From: Kitasatospora kifunensis
Lineage (GTDB): Bacteria > Actinomycetota > Actinomycetes > Streptomycetales > Streptomycetaceae
Length of the DNA stretch: 64,000 nucleotides
Reading direction: 5' to 3'
Assembly: GCF_014203855.1 (NCBI RefSeq)
Contig: NZ_JACHJV010000002.1
Coordinates: 1 to 64,000 of the forward strand
In this document: piece by piece, positions 43,477 to 51,948 of the stretch
How positions within the stretch are numbered: the first letter of the stretch is position 1
How the letters are laid out: every line of letters begins with the position of its first letter
Notes under the pieces: model-generated
The model's database searches: none
What the model was told of the DNA's origin: nothing
Seen by the model: the letters and a program-made list of their open reading frames with translations, nothing else
Program-made: the position numbers and the translations under genes

Positions 43477-44034
43477 CTACTGACCCGGCCTGCTCGGCGG
43501 GCCGCCGGCGCTGATCGGGGCCTGGCCCTGATCAGCGCCGGTCTCCGTAGCCGTGTCGTGCTCCGCCGGTACGACGACCACGGGCAGGCGGGCGTGGTGG
43601 ACGACCTCGGTGCTGGTCGACCCGAGGGTGAGGCGCCCCCAGGCCCCCGACCCTCGGGAGCCGACCACGAGCAGGCAGGCGTCCGCGCTCGCTTCGAGGA
43701 GGAGTTGCGCCGGACGGCCGCGCTCGCAGACGATCTCCACCTCCACGGACGGTCCGCCGAGCTGTTGCAGCAGTTCCGCGACGGAGTCGGCCACGGCCTG
43801 CGTGACGAGATCGCGTTGCTGGGGGATGGGGCCGCTGCCGGGGCCGGAGGCAGCCGTCCGTTCGAAGCCCGAGTGCTGAGTAGGGGTGTACTCGTACGCG
43901 CAGACGGCCCGCAGGCCGGTACCGCGAAGTTGGGCCTCGCGCAGCGCGAAGGTCACAGCCTGCCGGGCCGGGGTCGAACCGTCCGTGCCGACCACGATCG
44001 GGCCGACGGGGTGGTGGACAGGAGGATCGGTCAT
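43477..44034 (-). CDS. Universal stress protein (UspA family)
   Basis: 185 residues, one Usp domain. The N-terminal strand GPIVVGTDGSTPARQAV and the C-terminal ATP-binding signature GSRGSGAWGRLTLGSTST (G-x2-G-x9-G-S/T pattern) mark it as an ATP-binding Usp. A Pro/Gly-rich tail follows. Usp proteins modulate stress and dormancy responses in the cytoplasm. Its stop lies six bases from the stop of the convergent secreted-protein gene. Confidence 0.92.
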   Translation of the reverse strand: MTDPPVHHPVGPIVVGTDGSTPARQAVTFALREAQLRGTGLRAVCAYEYTPTQHSGFERTAASGPGSGPIPQQRDLVTQAVADSVAELLQQLGGPSVEVEIVCERGRPAQLLLEASADACLLVVGSRGSGAWGRLTLGSTSTEVVHHARLPVVVVPAEHDTATETGADQGQAPISAGGPPSRPGQ

Positions 44035-44303
44035 GGGAGGCCTCCAGGGATTCGGCGGGCGTGCAGATGTGCGGGGCCGTCGCGGCGCGTATGAACGGTC
44101 GTCTGTCGCCGGGACTACTTCTCAGCCTGCTCCTGCCCCTCGGTGGGCACCAGCTCACGCGACCGTGCCCGTTCCGCCCTTGCTCGGAGTAACCTGGGGA
44201 CTACCGAAGGCACTTCGCATGCCGGCACCGGACACTGGCGTCGTCTCCGGCGAACGGCTCTGCCGGGCCCCTGTTCCGGGGGTCCGGAGACGGGTGCTTG
44301 ATC

Positions 44304-44747
44304 ATGATTGTGACCCTGGATCGTGCGACCGCGATGCCGACCATGGACTCCGCCGTGCGGTTGTCGCTTGCGCCTGACGGCGTGCGGCCGGGCCGCCTGG
44401 ACGGCGCCTGGTGGCCCCGCTCGCGTGATCTTCTTCTCGAAATCCCCTCTCTGGCTGCGGAGTTGGGCAGGCGGTGGGGTGAGGTCCTGCGGATCACGGT
44501 GAACCCGGCGCAGTGGCCGGTCATCCCGCGGCGGATCCCGGTCGCGGGTCATGCCGTGCACGTGGGTTGGTTCAGTGGTGAGCAGGACCAGCACACGGTG
44601 GTGGTCTGTTCCGACGCCCCGCTCCGGCTCGAGCTGCTGGTCGTCCCGCCGTCCACGGACGCCGTCGATGCGGCTCGGCTGATGTCCGAAGCGGCCGACC
44701 CGGCCAGTACTCGTACTGCGAGCGCCCTGATCGCCGCCGACGTGTAA
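44304..44747 (+). CDS. DUF5994-family protein
   Basis: 147 residues from ATG 44304; TTG 44298 is an alternative better spaced from GGAGA. The sequence RLSLAPDGVRPGRLDGAWWPRSRDLLLEIPSLA, then WPVIPRRIPVAGHAVHVGWF and QDQHTVVVCS, is typical of the actinobacterial DUF5994 family, whose function is unknown. Several members lie near stress-response genes, as here between a universal stress protein and a SpoIIE-type phosphatase. It is cytoplasmic with no metal or catalytic motif apparent. Confidence 0.82.
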   Translation: MIVTLDRATAMPTMDSAVRLSLAPDGVRPGRLDGAWWPRSRDLLLEIPSLAAELGRRWGEVLRITVNPAQWPVIPRRIPVAGHAVHVGWFSGEQDQHTVVVCSDAPLRLELLVVPPSTDAVDAARLMSEAADPASTRTASALIAADV

Positions 44748-44755
44748 TCAGGCGG

Positions 44756-45970
44756 TCAGGCGGGTTCCGGCGATGTAGGGCTGTCGGCAGCACCGCCGCG
44801 CCACTCGACCAGGAACAGGCTCGCGTCATCGGTCGTGGTCCCGCCCCGCTCGCGCATGAGGGTGTGGGAGAGGCTTCGCACCGTCTGCTGCACGGCGCCA
44901 CTGGTAGGCCCGACGCGTTCGATCGTGTCGAGCAGGCGTTTCTCGCCGAACTGCTCGCCGCCGGCCTGGTGTTCCTCGACGACACCGTCGGTGTAGAAGA
45001 GCACCCGGTCGCCCTGCCGGAGTTGCCGGGTGCTGATCTGGGGCGTGGCACCGCCAAAGCCGACCGGCAGGGTTCCTGGGCTCTCCAAGGCCTCGATCAC
45101 CCGGTGGTCGCGGATCAGCAGCGGCGCCGGGTGGCCTGCGTTGACCCATTGCAGCCGACCCGTTCCGACGTCCATACGCATCATCTGCGCCGTGACGAAC
45201 TGGTCCGGGCCGAACTGCTCGTCGATGGCGGCGTCCATGAACGCGTACAACTCGGCGAGCCCGACACCGGCGCGCCGGGCGTGCCGGTAGGCACCGACGG
45301 CGACGGTTGCCAGCACGGCGGCGTTCAGGCCGTGGCCCATCGCGTCGATCATGGCCAGGTGCAGGATGTCGTCGTTCAGGGCGTAGTCCAGGCTGTCGCC
45401 GGCGATGTTGTAGGCGGGCTCCAGGATTCCGGCGACGGAGACCCGCGGGGTGTTCATCGACAGCGGGGGCAGCAGCGACCACTGGATCTCCGCGGCCACG
45501 CTCATCGACTCGCGACGCCGAGCCCGGAAGAAGCGGTCGGTGTAGCCGTTCTTGGTGACCAGGATGTCGGCGACCAGTGCGGCCAGGCGGCGTAGCAACC
45601 GCCGGTCGTCATCGTCGACGCTGTCGAGGGTGACGGCGAGTACTCCGACCTCGTCGCCGCCGTCCAGCAGCGGCAGGAACATCCGCGTGCCGTCAGCCTG
45701 CGGGTGCTCGGCCGGGGTGGCACTGACGAAGACCGTGCCGGCCAGGGAACCGTCGATGGGTACCGGATCCCCGGTGGCGAGTCCGCTGCCCGTGAGCGGC
45801 ACCAGCGTGCGCTGGCCGTAGTCCTGCAGGAGGATCGAGACCTCCCGGCCGCCGAGCGCCCGCAACGCTCCCGCCACCAGCGGACCGATGTGCTCGGGCG
45901 GCATCTGGTGAGCCTGGTCCAGCAGCCACCCCAGCAGCCGCTCACCGAATCCTTCCGACCGGTCCACCAC
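44756..45970 (-). CDS. GAF-like and PP2C/SpoIIE-type serine phosphatase
   Basis: About 404 residues from the GTG at 45968-45970 (start uncertain, since the frame runs to 46093). An N-terminal sensor region (about 1-150) includes a GAF-like domain with VSILLQDYGQRTLVPLTGSG and EVGVLAVTLDSVDDDDRRLL. The SpoIIE domain begins at SVAAEIQWSLLPP and holds the metal-binding AGDSLDYALND and MIDAMGHGLNAAVLA, then VNAGHPAPLLI and YTDGVVEEHQ. Such phosphatases act on anti-sigma-factor antagonists in partner-switching stress pathways, well represented in Streptomyces. It converges on the DUF5994 gene with eight bases between. Confidence 0.88.
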   Translation of the reverse strand: MVDRSEGFGERLLGWLLDQAHQMPPEHIGPLVAGALRALGGREVSILLQDYGQRTLVPLTGSGLATGDPVPIDGSLAGTVFVSATPAEHPQADGTRMFLPLLDGGDEVGVLAVTLDSVDDDDRRLLRRLAALVADILVTKNGYTDRFFRARRRESMSVAAEIQWSLLPPLSMNTPRVSVAGILEPAYNIAGDSLDYALNDDILHLAMIDAMGHGLNAAVLATVAVGAYRHARRAGVGLAELYAFMDAAIDEQFGPDQFVTAQMMRMDVGTGRLQWVNAGHPAPLLIRDHRVIEALESPGTLPVGFGGATPQISTRQLRQGDRVLFYTDGVVEEHQAGGEQFGEKRLLDTIERVGPTSGAVQQTVRSLSHTLMRERGGTTTDDASLFLVEWRGGAADSPTSPEPA

Positions 45971-46353
45971 AGCAGCCCCGCGCTTCTCTCGTGCGCATTC
46001 CGCGATCGGCACCCGGCCCGCCGGCGGCGGACTTCGGCCGCTACCACCCGGACGATCCTGTCTGCGCGTGGTCGACCCGTGCCGCACCACCACTCCTGCA
46101 CTCCTGCACTCCTGTTTCAGGATCGCACCGGTTCTCCGTACGCGATACTCGCACCGGCGGGGATGCGGGGATCATGGCAGTGCGGAGATCAGGGCCGTGG
46201 CTGGATCCGGGTCGCGAAATCCCCCGAGGCGGCTGAGGCATGGAAATCATTGGCAGCATAATTCATGCTCGGCGTATATGATCGCAGGTCGCGCGGAGTA
46301 TGCTGGAATGTACCGGAAGACTTACCGGTGAGACGATTCCAGGAGGTGCATAT
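45971..46353. other. Intergenic region, AT-richer than its surroundings
   Basis: The proximal part is the phosphatase leader. From about 46235 the base composition shifts toward A+T, with TATGAT at 46277-46282 a possible -10 for the small ORF at 46354. A fairly good TTGGCA at 46250-46255 is 21 bases from it, too far for a standard promoter. No gene is supported here. Confidence 0.4.
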
Positions 46354-46437
46354 ATGAAACTCAGCAGGACAGGATCGCTGATTCTGCGCCTCGTGGCCGC
46401 GAAGCTTTCGCCCGGCTGTTCAGCGGGATACAAGTAG
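46354..46437 (+). CDS. 27-residue peptide ORF with strong ribosome-binding site
   Basis: AGGAGG (46341-46346) sits seven bases before an ATG and the frame ends with TAG at 46435-46437. The peptide is basic and amphipathic (MKLSRTGSLILRLVAAKL), ending in SPGCSAGYK, with one cysteine six residues from the end. It could be a signalling or RiPP-precursor-like peptide, a leader peptide, or a toxin-like small protein. No modifying enzyme is adjacent: upstream is a stress phosphatase, downstream an unknown 81-residue protein. The near-consensus translation signal is the main argument that it is expressed. Confidence 0.5.
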   Translation: MKLSRTGSLILRLVAAKLSPGCSAGYK

Positions 46438-46632
46438 AATTCTCACGTGGTTTGCAGGGAGCAGGACCAGCTCTCCATCCCGATCGGCGTTCACGCGGAT
46501 CGCAGGCCGTTTCCGTACAGATGCTGCGGAGGCGGCCTCTTGGTGCGCCGGTCGACCATCGGTCGGCTGCCGGCGAACGGGGTGGTTCGAGCTGTTCGAG
46601 CTGCTCGGGACTTCGGGACTATCGTTGGAAAC

Positions 46633-46878
46633 ATGTCCGTCTACGTCAAGCTTGCGAGTGAGGCCCGGTCCCCGGCGGAGCCGTCCAGCGGGCCGCTGGA
46701 CGTGCAGTACGAAGACAACGCGGCGGGTGCCACCTATGAGTACGACGTGCATCCGAGTGGGGCGTTGCGGATCCTGCGCGTGTCGGAGAACGGTCCCCAC
46801 GTCGTCGAGGGGTTCTTCGGGCCCGGAGCATGGCTCCAGGTCGTCGGCGCATATCGCCGAAGCGGCTCCGAATACTGA
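46633..46878 (+). CDS. Hypothetical protein, 81 residues
   Basis: The ATG-initiated frame MSVYVKLASEARSPAEP, with VQYEDNAAGATYEYDVHPSGALRIL and ENGPHVVEGFFGPGAWLQV, has actinomycete codon bias and a plausible small beta-rich fold (alternating hydrophobic strands). The ribosome-binding site (TTGGAAAC) is weak. A longer frame to 46447 has no better site and odd composition. No family was recognised. It is 195 bases downstream of the 27-residue peptide ORF and may share its transcript. Confidence 0.55.
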   Translation: MSVYVKLASEARSPAEPSSGPLDVQYEDNAAGATYEYDVHPSGALRILRVSENGPHVVEGFFGPGAWLQVVGAYRRSGSEY

Positions 46879-46959
46879 GGTGACCGCCCAGGGAATAGGC
46901 AGGGACGCGGACCGGCCGGTGGATTCCCGGGACCAAGGACGCGCGCGGCGAGGCAGCGC

Positions 46960-46976
46960 CTGACTTTCTCATCAGT
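46960..46976. promoter_or_regulatory. Degenerate copy of the TetR-pair operator upstream of the first deiminase gene
   Basis: On the minus strand this reads ACTGATGAGAAAGTCAG, matching the operator at 53134-53154 at about 14 of 19 aligned positions, including both ACTGA and AAGTCAG blocks. It lies about 60 bases before the GTG at 47037. The fit is imperfect, so membership of the regulon is only suggested. Confidence 0.3.
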
Positions 46977-47036
46977 ATCTTGGGCACGTCGCGGTACGTG
47001 GCGGAGGTCGGCTGCAGAGCAGCCAGGAGAACCGAG

Positions 47037-48257
47037 GTGCTCGTGGAGATCCGCAATCCTTCCCGGCGGACGCTGTTGCGTTCCGGCGCGGCCTGTGCGG
47101 CGCTGATGATGGTCGAAGGATGCTCCTCGGGCTCCGGTGGTGAAGCGGCATCGCCCGGAGCCACGCCTGGAGCGAGGTCGGGTTCCGGCCCGACAACTTC
47201 CGGCCCGACAACGACGAGCGCGGGCACCACGGTGGACTCGATGCCGGCCGAATGGCTCCCGCACGTGCGCACGTTCATGGCCTGGCCGGCGCTGGAGGAG
47301 GTGTGGGGGAGCCAGCTGCCGGCGGTTCGTCAGGACATCGCGAACGTGGCGAAGGCCGTGGCCGGGTTCGAGCCCGTGGTGATGATGGCTCGACCCGATC
47401 AGGCCGATCAGGCTCAGCAGCTGTGCGGTTCCTCGGTCGAGGTGATCGAGTTGACGGTGGACGACCTGTGGGCCCGGGACACCGGTCCGACGTTCGTCAC
47501 GGGGCCGCAGGGGCTGGCGGGTGTGGACTTCAACTTCAACGGCTGGGGCGGGAAGCAGACCCATGCCAACGACAGCCTGGTGGCCAGGAACCTTCTCGCC
47601 AAGTACGGGATCAGACGGATCCAGGCACCGGTCACCGGCGAGGGCGGGGCCATCGAGGTCGACGGTGAGGGCACGCTGCTGGCCACGGAGAGCTCCTGGG
47701 TCAACGCCAATCGGAACCCGGGCAAGTCCCGCGAGCAGATCGAGGCGGCTCTGAAGCAGCTGCTGGGTGTCGAGAAGGTCATCTGGATCCAGGGCGTGGC
47801 AGGGCAGGACATCACCGACTGCCACATCGACGCCCTGGCCAGGTTCGCCGAGCCGGGCGTGGTCGTCCTGCACCGGCCGGCGGCGGACAGCCCGCCGGAC
47901 GTCTGGTCCCAGGCATCCGATCAGGCGCTCCAGGTGCTCGGCTCGGCGACCGACGCGAAGGGGCGCAAGCTTCGGGTCGTCGAGCTGACCGAGCCGGACG
48001 TCACCAAGATCCAGGCACAGGGCAAGGACTTCCTCGCGACCTACCTCAACTTCTATGTGGTCAACGGCGGTGTGATCGCGCCGAAGTTCGGCGACCAGAG
48101 CGCGGACGACCACGCGGCGGGGATCCTGACCGACCTGCATCCGGGCAGGCAGGTCGTGCAGGTGTCGATCAACGCGGTCGCCGCCGGGGGCGGGGGCATC
48201 CACTGCGCGACGCAGCAGCAGCCGGAGCTACCGGGTGCTTCGGCGTCCGCCTCGTGA
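47037..48257 (+). CDS. Exported agmatine deiminase-family protein (paralogue 1)
   Basis: 406 residues from GTG 47037, seven bases after AGGAGA. The N-terminus has SRRTLLRSG, a hydrophobic stretch and the lipobox-like MVEGC, so a Tat-type lipoprotein signal is likely, followed by a Gly/Ser/Thr linker. The deiminase core is complete: DDLWARDTGP, GEGGAIEVDGEG, DCHIDALARF (the catalytic His-x-Asp) and GGGGIHC with the nucleophile Cys390. The family hydrolyses agmatine to N-carbamoylputrescine and ammonia; some relatives act on peptidyl-arginine. It is separated from the ureC-containing operon by converging stops. An export signal on an agmatine deiminase is unusual. Confidence 0.88.
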   Translation: MLVEIRNPSRRTLLRSGAACAALMMVEGCSSGSGGEAASPGATPGARSGSGPTTSGPTTTSAGTTVDSMPAEWLPHVRTFMAWPALEEVWGSQLPAVRQDIANVAKAVAGFEPVVMMARPDQADQAQQLCGSSVEVIELTVDDLWARDTGPTFVTGPQGLAGVDFNFNGWGGKQTHANDSLVARNLLAKYGIRRIQAPVTGEGGAIEVDGEGTLLATESSWVNANRNPGKSREQIEAALKQLLGVEKVIWIQGVAGQDITDCHIDALARFAEPGVVVLHRPAADSPPDVWSQASDQALQVLGSATDAKGRKLRVVELTEPDVTKIQAQGKDFLATYLNFYVVNGGVIAPKFGDQSADDHAAGILTDLHPGRQVVQVSINAVAAGGGGIHCATQQQPELPGASASAS

Positions 48258-48270
48258 GGGCCATCCTCGA

Positions 48271-48292
48271 TCAGAGGAAGTTCAGAGGAAGT
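48271..48292. repeat. 11-bp tandem duplication at the ureC stop codon
   Basis: TCAGAGGAAGT occurs twice in immediate succession; the second copy contains the ureC stop codon on the minus strand and the first lies just beyond it. It leaves the coding end intact and looks like a slippage event. Confidence 0.8.
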
Positions 48293-49991
48293 ACAGACGG
48301 CTGAGCGGCACGTCCTGCGCGGGCTCGGACCGTACCGGAGTTCCGTCCAGGGTCACCAGGCCGTTGCGGGGGTCGACCCGGACGTCGCCCAGGCGGGCGT
48401 TGCGGATCATGTCCGCCGGGCCGATGCCCCGGGTCCCGCTGACCGCCACCCGGCGCCGCCGGGTGGCCAGGGCGTCGTGCGGACGGCCGAACGAGCCGGA
48501 CTCGGCTGCGGCCCGGCTGACGAACGCCACCGACAGGTCGGCGGCCGTCGCGCCGTGCGCGCCGAACAGCGGCCCCAGCACGAGCGGTTGGCAGGCCTCG
48601 GTGGCCGCGTTCGGGTCACCCGTCACGCCGTAGGCGGGGAAGCCGGCCTTGAGGACCAGCTGCGGCTTCGCGCCGAAGAACGCGGGCCGCCACAGCACGA
48701 GGTCGGCGAGCTTGCCGACCTCGATCGATCCCACCTCGTGCGAGAGGCCGTGCGCGATGGCGGGGTTGACGGTGAGTTTGGCGATGTAGCGCAGGACGCG
48801 GGCGTTGTCGTCGTCGGGCCCGTCGCCCGCCATGGGCCCGAGATCGGCCTTCATCTTGGCCGCCACGGCGAAGGTGCGGCGCACGGTCTCGCCGGCTCGG
48901 CCCATGCCCTGGGCGTCGGAGGAGGTGATGCCGATGACGCCGAGGTCGTGCAGGACGTCCTCGGCGCCCATGGTCCCGGCGCGGATGCGATCGCGGGCCA
49001 TCGCGGCGTCGCCCGGTAGGTCGGTCTTCAGCCCGTGAACGGAGACGATCATGCCGTAGTGCTCGGCGACCGCGTCCCGGCCGAAGGGGAGGGTCGGGTT
49101 GGTGGAGGAGCCGATGATGTTCGGGACACCGGCCATCTTCAGCACGTTGGGGACGTGTCCGCCGCCGCAGCCCTCGATGTGGAAGGCGTGGATGGTGCGG
49201 CCCTGAAGGACGGCGATGGTGTCCTCGACGGAGAGGCATTCGTTCAGACCATCGGTGTGCAGGGCGACTTGGACGTCGTGCTCCTCGGCGACGCGCAGTG
49301 CGGTGTCCAGGGCGCGTGCGTGCGCGCCCATGTCCTCGTGCACCTTGAAGCCGCAGGCGCCGCCCTCGGCGAGCGCTTCGACGAGCGGCGCGGGGTCCGA
49401 GGACGAACCGCGGCCCAGGAAGCCGATGTTGACCGGCCAGGCGTCGAAGGCGTTGAAGGCGTGGCGCAGCGCCCAGGGGGAGTTGACGCCGACGCCCCAA
49501 GCGGGGCCGATCTCCTGGCCGATGATCGTCGTGACACCGGAGGCGAGGGAGGCCTCCATGATGCGCGGGGACATCAGGTGCACGTGGGTGTCGATGGCGC
49601 CGGCGGTGGCGATCAGGCCCTCGCCGGAGACGATCGTCGTGCCGGTGCCGACCACCACGTCGACCCCGTCGAGGGTGTCCGGGTTGCCGGCCCGGCCGAT
49701 CGCGGCGATCCGCCCTGCGCGGATGCCGATGGAGGTCTTGCGGATGCCCTGGATCGCGTCGATGACTAGCACGTTGCTGATCACCACGTCACAGGTGTCG
49801 CGGACGGCTGCGGCCTTGAGGTGCAGTCCGTCGCGGGCGGTCTTGCCGAAGCCGACCAGGAACTCCTCACCCGGCAGCTGCGAGTCGGACTCGACCCGCA
49901 CCACCAGGCCACAGTCACCGAGGCGTACCCGGTCACCGGCTCGCGGGCCGTGCACAGCGGCGTACTCGTGCGGTTCGATCGTCGTGCTCAC
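48282..49991 (-). CDS. ureC: Urease alpha subunit, atypical flap
   Basis: 569 residues, normal for UreC. All nickel ligands are present: His136 and His138 (DTHVH), Lys216 (GFKVHED, the carbamylated lysine) with His218 beside it, His245 (ALHTD), His271 (FHIEG) and Asp359 (SSDAQ). The mobile flap is IVSVHGL: the catalytic His319 is kept, but the adjacent Cys is Val318 and the next His is Gly320. The substrate-pocket segment, normally GPAAGTxATTxTPG, reads GPAWGVGVNSP. These changes suggest altered activity or substrate. Its GTG overlaps the UreAB stop by four bases. No ureD/E/F/G accessory gene is in the window, so maturation must rely on genes elsewhere. Confidence 0.92.
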   Translation of the reverse strand: MSTTIEPHEYAAVHGPRAGDRVRLGDCGLVVRVESDSQLPGEEFLVGFGKTARDGLHLKAAAVRDTCDVVISNVLVIDAIQGIRKTSIGIRAGRIAAIGRAGNPDTLDGVDVVVGTGTTIVSGEGLIATAGAIDTHVHLMSPRIMEASLASGVTTIIGQEIGPAWGVGVNSPWALRHAFNAFDAWPVNIGFLGRGSSSDPAPLVEALAEGGACGFKVHEDMGAHARALDTALRVAEEHDVQVALHTDGLNECLSVEDTIAVLQGRTIHAFHIEGCGGGHVPNVLKMAGVPNIIGSSTNPTLPFGRDAVAEHYGMIVSVHGLKTDLPGDAAMARDRIRAGTMGAEDVLHDLGVIGITSSDAQGMGRAGETVRRTFAVAAKMKADLGPMAGDGPDDDNARVLRYIAKLTVNPAIAHGLSHEVGSIEVGKLADLVLWRPAFFGAKPQLVLKAGFPAYGVTGDPNAATEACQPLVLGPLFGAHGATAADLSVAFVSRAAAESGSFGRPHDALATRRRRVAVSGTRGIGPADMIRNARLGDVRVDPRNGLVTLDGTPVRSEPAQDVPLSRLYFL

Positions 49992-50698
49992 CGTTGGTCG
50001 TCCTCTCGTTCGCAGGCGTGGGCTCCGAGGTAGCCGCACGCGGCGGCTCGGCGCAGCGCCTGCTGCTTGGCGCCCGGGGCGTCCAGCGGGCCGTCGACCA
50101 GCCCGGCGAAGCCGATCGCGACGCGGGCGCCGCCGACGGGCACCAGCGCCACCTCGACCACGGCGCCCGGGTCGAAGCGGGTGGAGGCTCCCGCGGGTGC
50201 GGCGAGCCGCATGCCGTAGGCGCCGGCGCGGTCGAAGTCGAGGCGGGGGTTGGCCTCGAAGAAGTGGAAGTGGGAGGTCACGCTCACCGGCACGGTCGCG
50301 GTGTTGCGGACCGTCAGGGTGCGGACCGGCCGCGGCATGTACGCGGTGTCGGTGCCGGAGATGACGGCACCGGGGGCGGCCTCGCCCAGGCTCCCGCCGC
50401 CGAACGGGTCGGCGACCACCGCCAGCCGGGTGCCGTCGGCGAACACCGCCTCGACGTCGACCTCGGTGACGAGGTCCGGCACGCCCGGCAGCACGTCCTG
50501 CGGGCCGAGCACGGAGCGGGCGCGCTCGATCGCCTCGGCCAGGCGCAGGCCGTCCCGGGCCGCCTCGCACACGGTGTCCGCGATCAGCGCGGTGGCCTCG
50601 GGCACGTTGAGTCGCAGGCCGCGGGCACGGCGGGCGCGGGCCAGTTCGGCGGTCGTGAAGATCAGCAGCCGGTCGCGCTCGGTCGGGGTCAGCTGCAC
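49988..50698 (-). CDS. ureAB: Fused urease gamma-beta subunit
   Basis: 236 residues. The gamma part (about 1-100) starts VQLTPTERDRLLIFTTAELARARRARGLRLNVPEA, matching the UreA N-terminus, which fixes the GTG 50696-50698 as start. The longer frame would run into the upstream gene. The beta part (about 115-225) has PRPVRTLTVRNTATVPVSVTSHFHFFEANPRLDFDR and GARVAIGFAGLVDGPLD, the UreB core. Fused gamma-beta chains are known in Helicobacter and in some actinomycetes. It begins four bases after the stop of a deiminase gene and overlaps ureC by four bases, so all are co-translated. Confidence 0.93.
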   Translation of the reverse strand: MQLTPTERDRLLIFTTAELARARRARGLRLNVPEATALIADTVCEAARDGLRLAEAIERARSVLGPQDVLPGVPDLVTEVDVEAVFADGTRLAVVADPFGGGSLGEAAPGAVISGTDTAYMPRPVRTLTVRNTATVPVSVTSHFHFFEANPRLDFDRAGAYGMRLAAPAGASTRFDPGAVVEVALVPVGGARVAIGFAGLVDGPLDAPGAKQQALRRAAACGYLGAHACEREDDQR

Positions 50699-50702
50699 GG
50701 CG

Positions 50703-51881
50703 TCACCCGGCCGGCTGGTCGTGGGTGGAGCAGTGGATGCCGCCACCGCCGGAGGCGATGGTGTCGATCTGGATCGGGACGATCTCGCGGTTCGGGAAGT
50801 GGTCCTTCATGAGCTGCTGCGCCTGGTCGTCGGCCGTCTGGTCGCCGAACAGGGGCAGGTAGACGCCCTTGTTGCCGATGTAGAAGTTCAGGTAGGAGGA
50901 GACGAAGGCGTCGCCACGGCCGGTGATCTGGTCGGGGTCGGGCTGCGGGATCTCGATGACCTTCAGCTTCTTGCCCCTCGCGTCGGTGGCGTCCGCCAGG
51001 ACGGCCCTGGCCTGGTCGGCCGAGCGTGACCAGACGTCGGCCGGCATGCCGGGGAAGGCCTGGTCCAGGAAGACGACGCCGGGGGCGGCGAACCGGGCCA
51101 GGCAGTCCACGTGCGCGTCGGTGATGTCCTTGCCGCGCACGCCGGCCAGCCAGATCACCTTGGTGACGCCCAGGGCCTTCTTCAGTTCCGCCTCGACCTG
51201 GTCGCGGCTGCGGCCGGGATTGCGGTTGTTGTTGACCACCGAGCTTTCGGTGATCAGCAGGGTGCCCTGCCCGTCGCTCTCGAAGGAGCCGCCCTCGGCG
51301 ACGATCGGAGTCTGAATCCGCTCGATGCCGTACTTCGCCAGGACCGCGCGGGCGATGCCGGCGTCGTTCGCGTGCTGCTGCTTTCCGCCCCAGCCGCTGA
51401 AGTTGAAGTCGACGCCCTTGACCTTTCCGGCCTCCTCGACGAACACGGGCACGGTGTCGCGCGCCCACAGGTCGTCCACCGGGGTGGAGAAGATCTCGAC
51501 GGCTGCCCCGCAGGCGTTCTTCGCCGAGGCCTCCTGGCCGGGCCGCACGAGCAGGACCACCGGCTCCCGGCCCCCGATCGCCCGCGCCACACCGGCGATG
51601 TCCTTGCGGACGGCGTCGAGTTGCCCGCCCCAGACGTCCTGCGAGGCGGGCCACGCCATGAACGTGCGCGCGTGCTTCTCCCACTCGGCGCCGAGTTTGC
51701 GCCCGGGGGCCGCGCCGGTCGAAGTGCCCCTCTGGGAAGGAGTGTTGGAGGCCGCCGCGCTGGGGTCGGCGGCGTTCTCCAGGTCGTCGGGTCCGGTGCA
51801 GGCCGTCGCGCCGAGCGCGAGGACGCCGGCACCGGCGAGGGACCGCAGCACGGTGCGGCGGGAAAGGGCGGACAGGGCCAC
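50703..51881 (-). CDS. Exported agmatine deiminase-family protein (paralogue 2)
   Basis: 392 residues from GTG 51879-51881, preceded by GGAGA at good spacing. LSRRTVLRSLAGAG plus a hydrophobic core ending LALGATAC gives a Tat-type signal with a probable lipoprotein cysteine, then an Ala/Ser/Thr linker. The catalytic elements are intact: DDLWARDTVP, AEGGSFESDGQG, DAHVDCLARF and GGGGIHC (Cys384). It is second in the minus-strand operon, 67 bases after paralogue 3 and only four bases before the urease gamma-beta start, the tightest evidence that deimination and urease-type chemistry are linked here. Confidence 0.9.
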   Translation of the reverse strand: MALSALSRRTVLRSLAGAGVLALGATACTGPDDLENAADPSAAASNTPSQRGTSTGAAPGRKLGAEWEKHARTFMAWPASQDVWGGQLDAVRKDIAGVARAIGGREPVVLLVRPGQEASAKNACGAAVEIFSTPVDDLWARDTVPVFVEEAGKVKGVDFNFSGWGGKQQHANDAGIARAVLAKYGIERIQTPIVAEGGSFESDGQGTLLITESSVVNNNRNPGRSRDQVEAELKKALGVTKVIWLAGVRGKDITDAHVDCLARFAAPGVVFLDQAFPGMPADVWSRSADQARAVLADATDARGKKLKVIEIPQPDPDQITGRGDAFVSSYLNFYIGNKGVYLPLFGDQTADDQAQQLMKDHFPNREIVPIQIDTIASGGGGIHCSTHDQPAG

Positions 51882-51948
51882 GTGGTTCTCCGGGGGGTGC
51901 TGGTGGAGCTGGTGCGAGGGAGGAGCGCAGGCGCAGGGCGCGAGGGCG

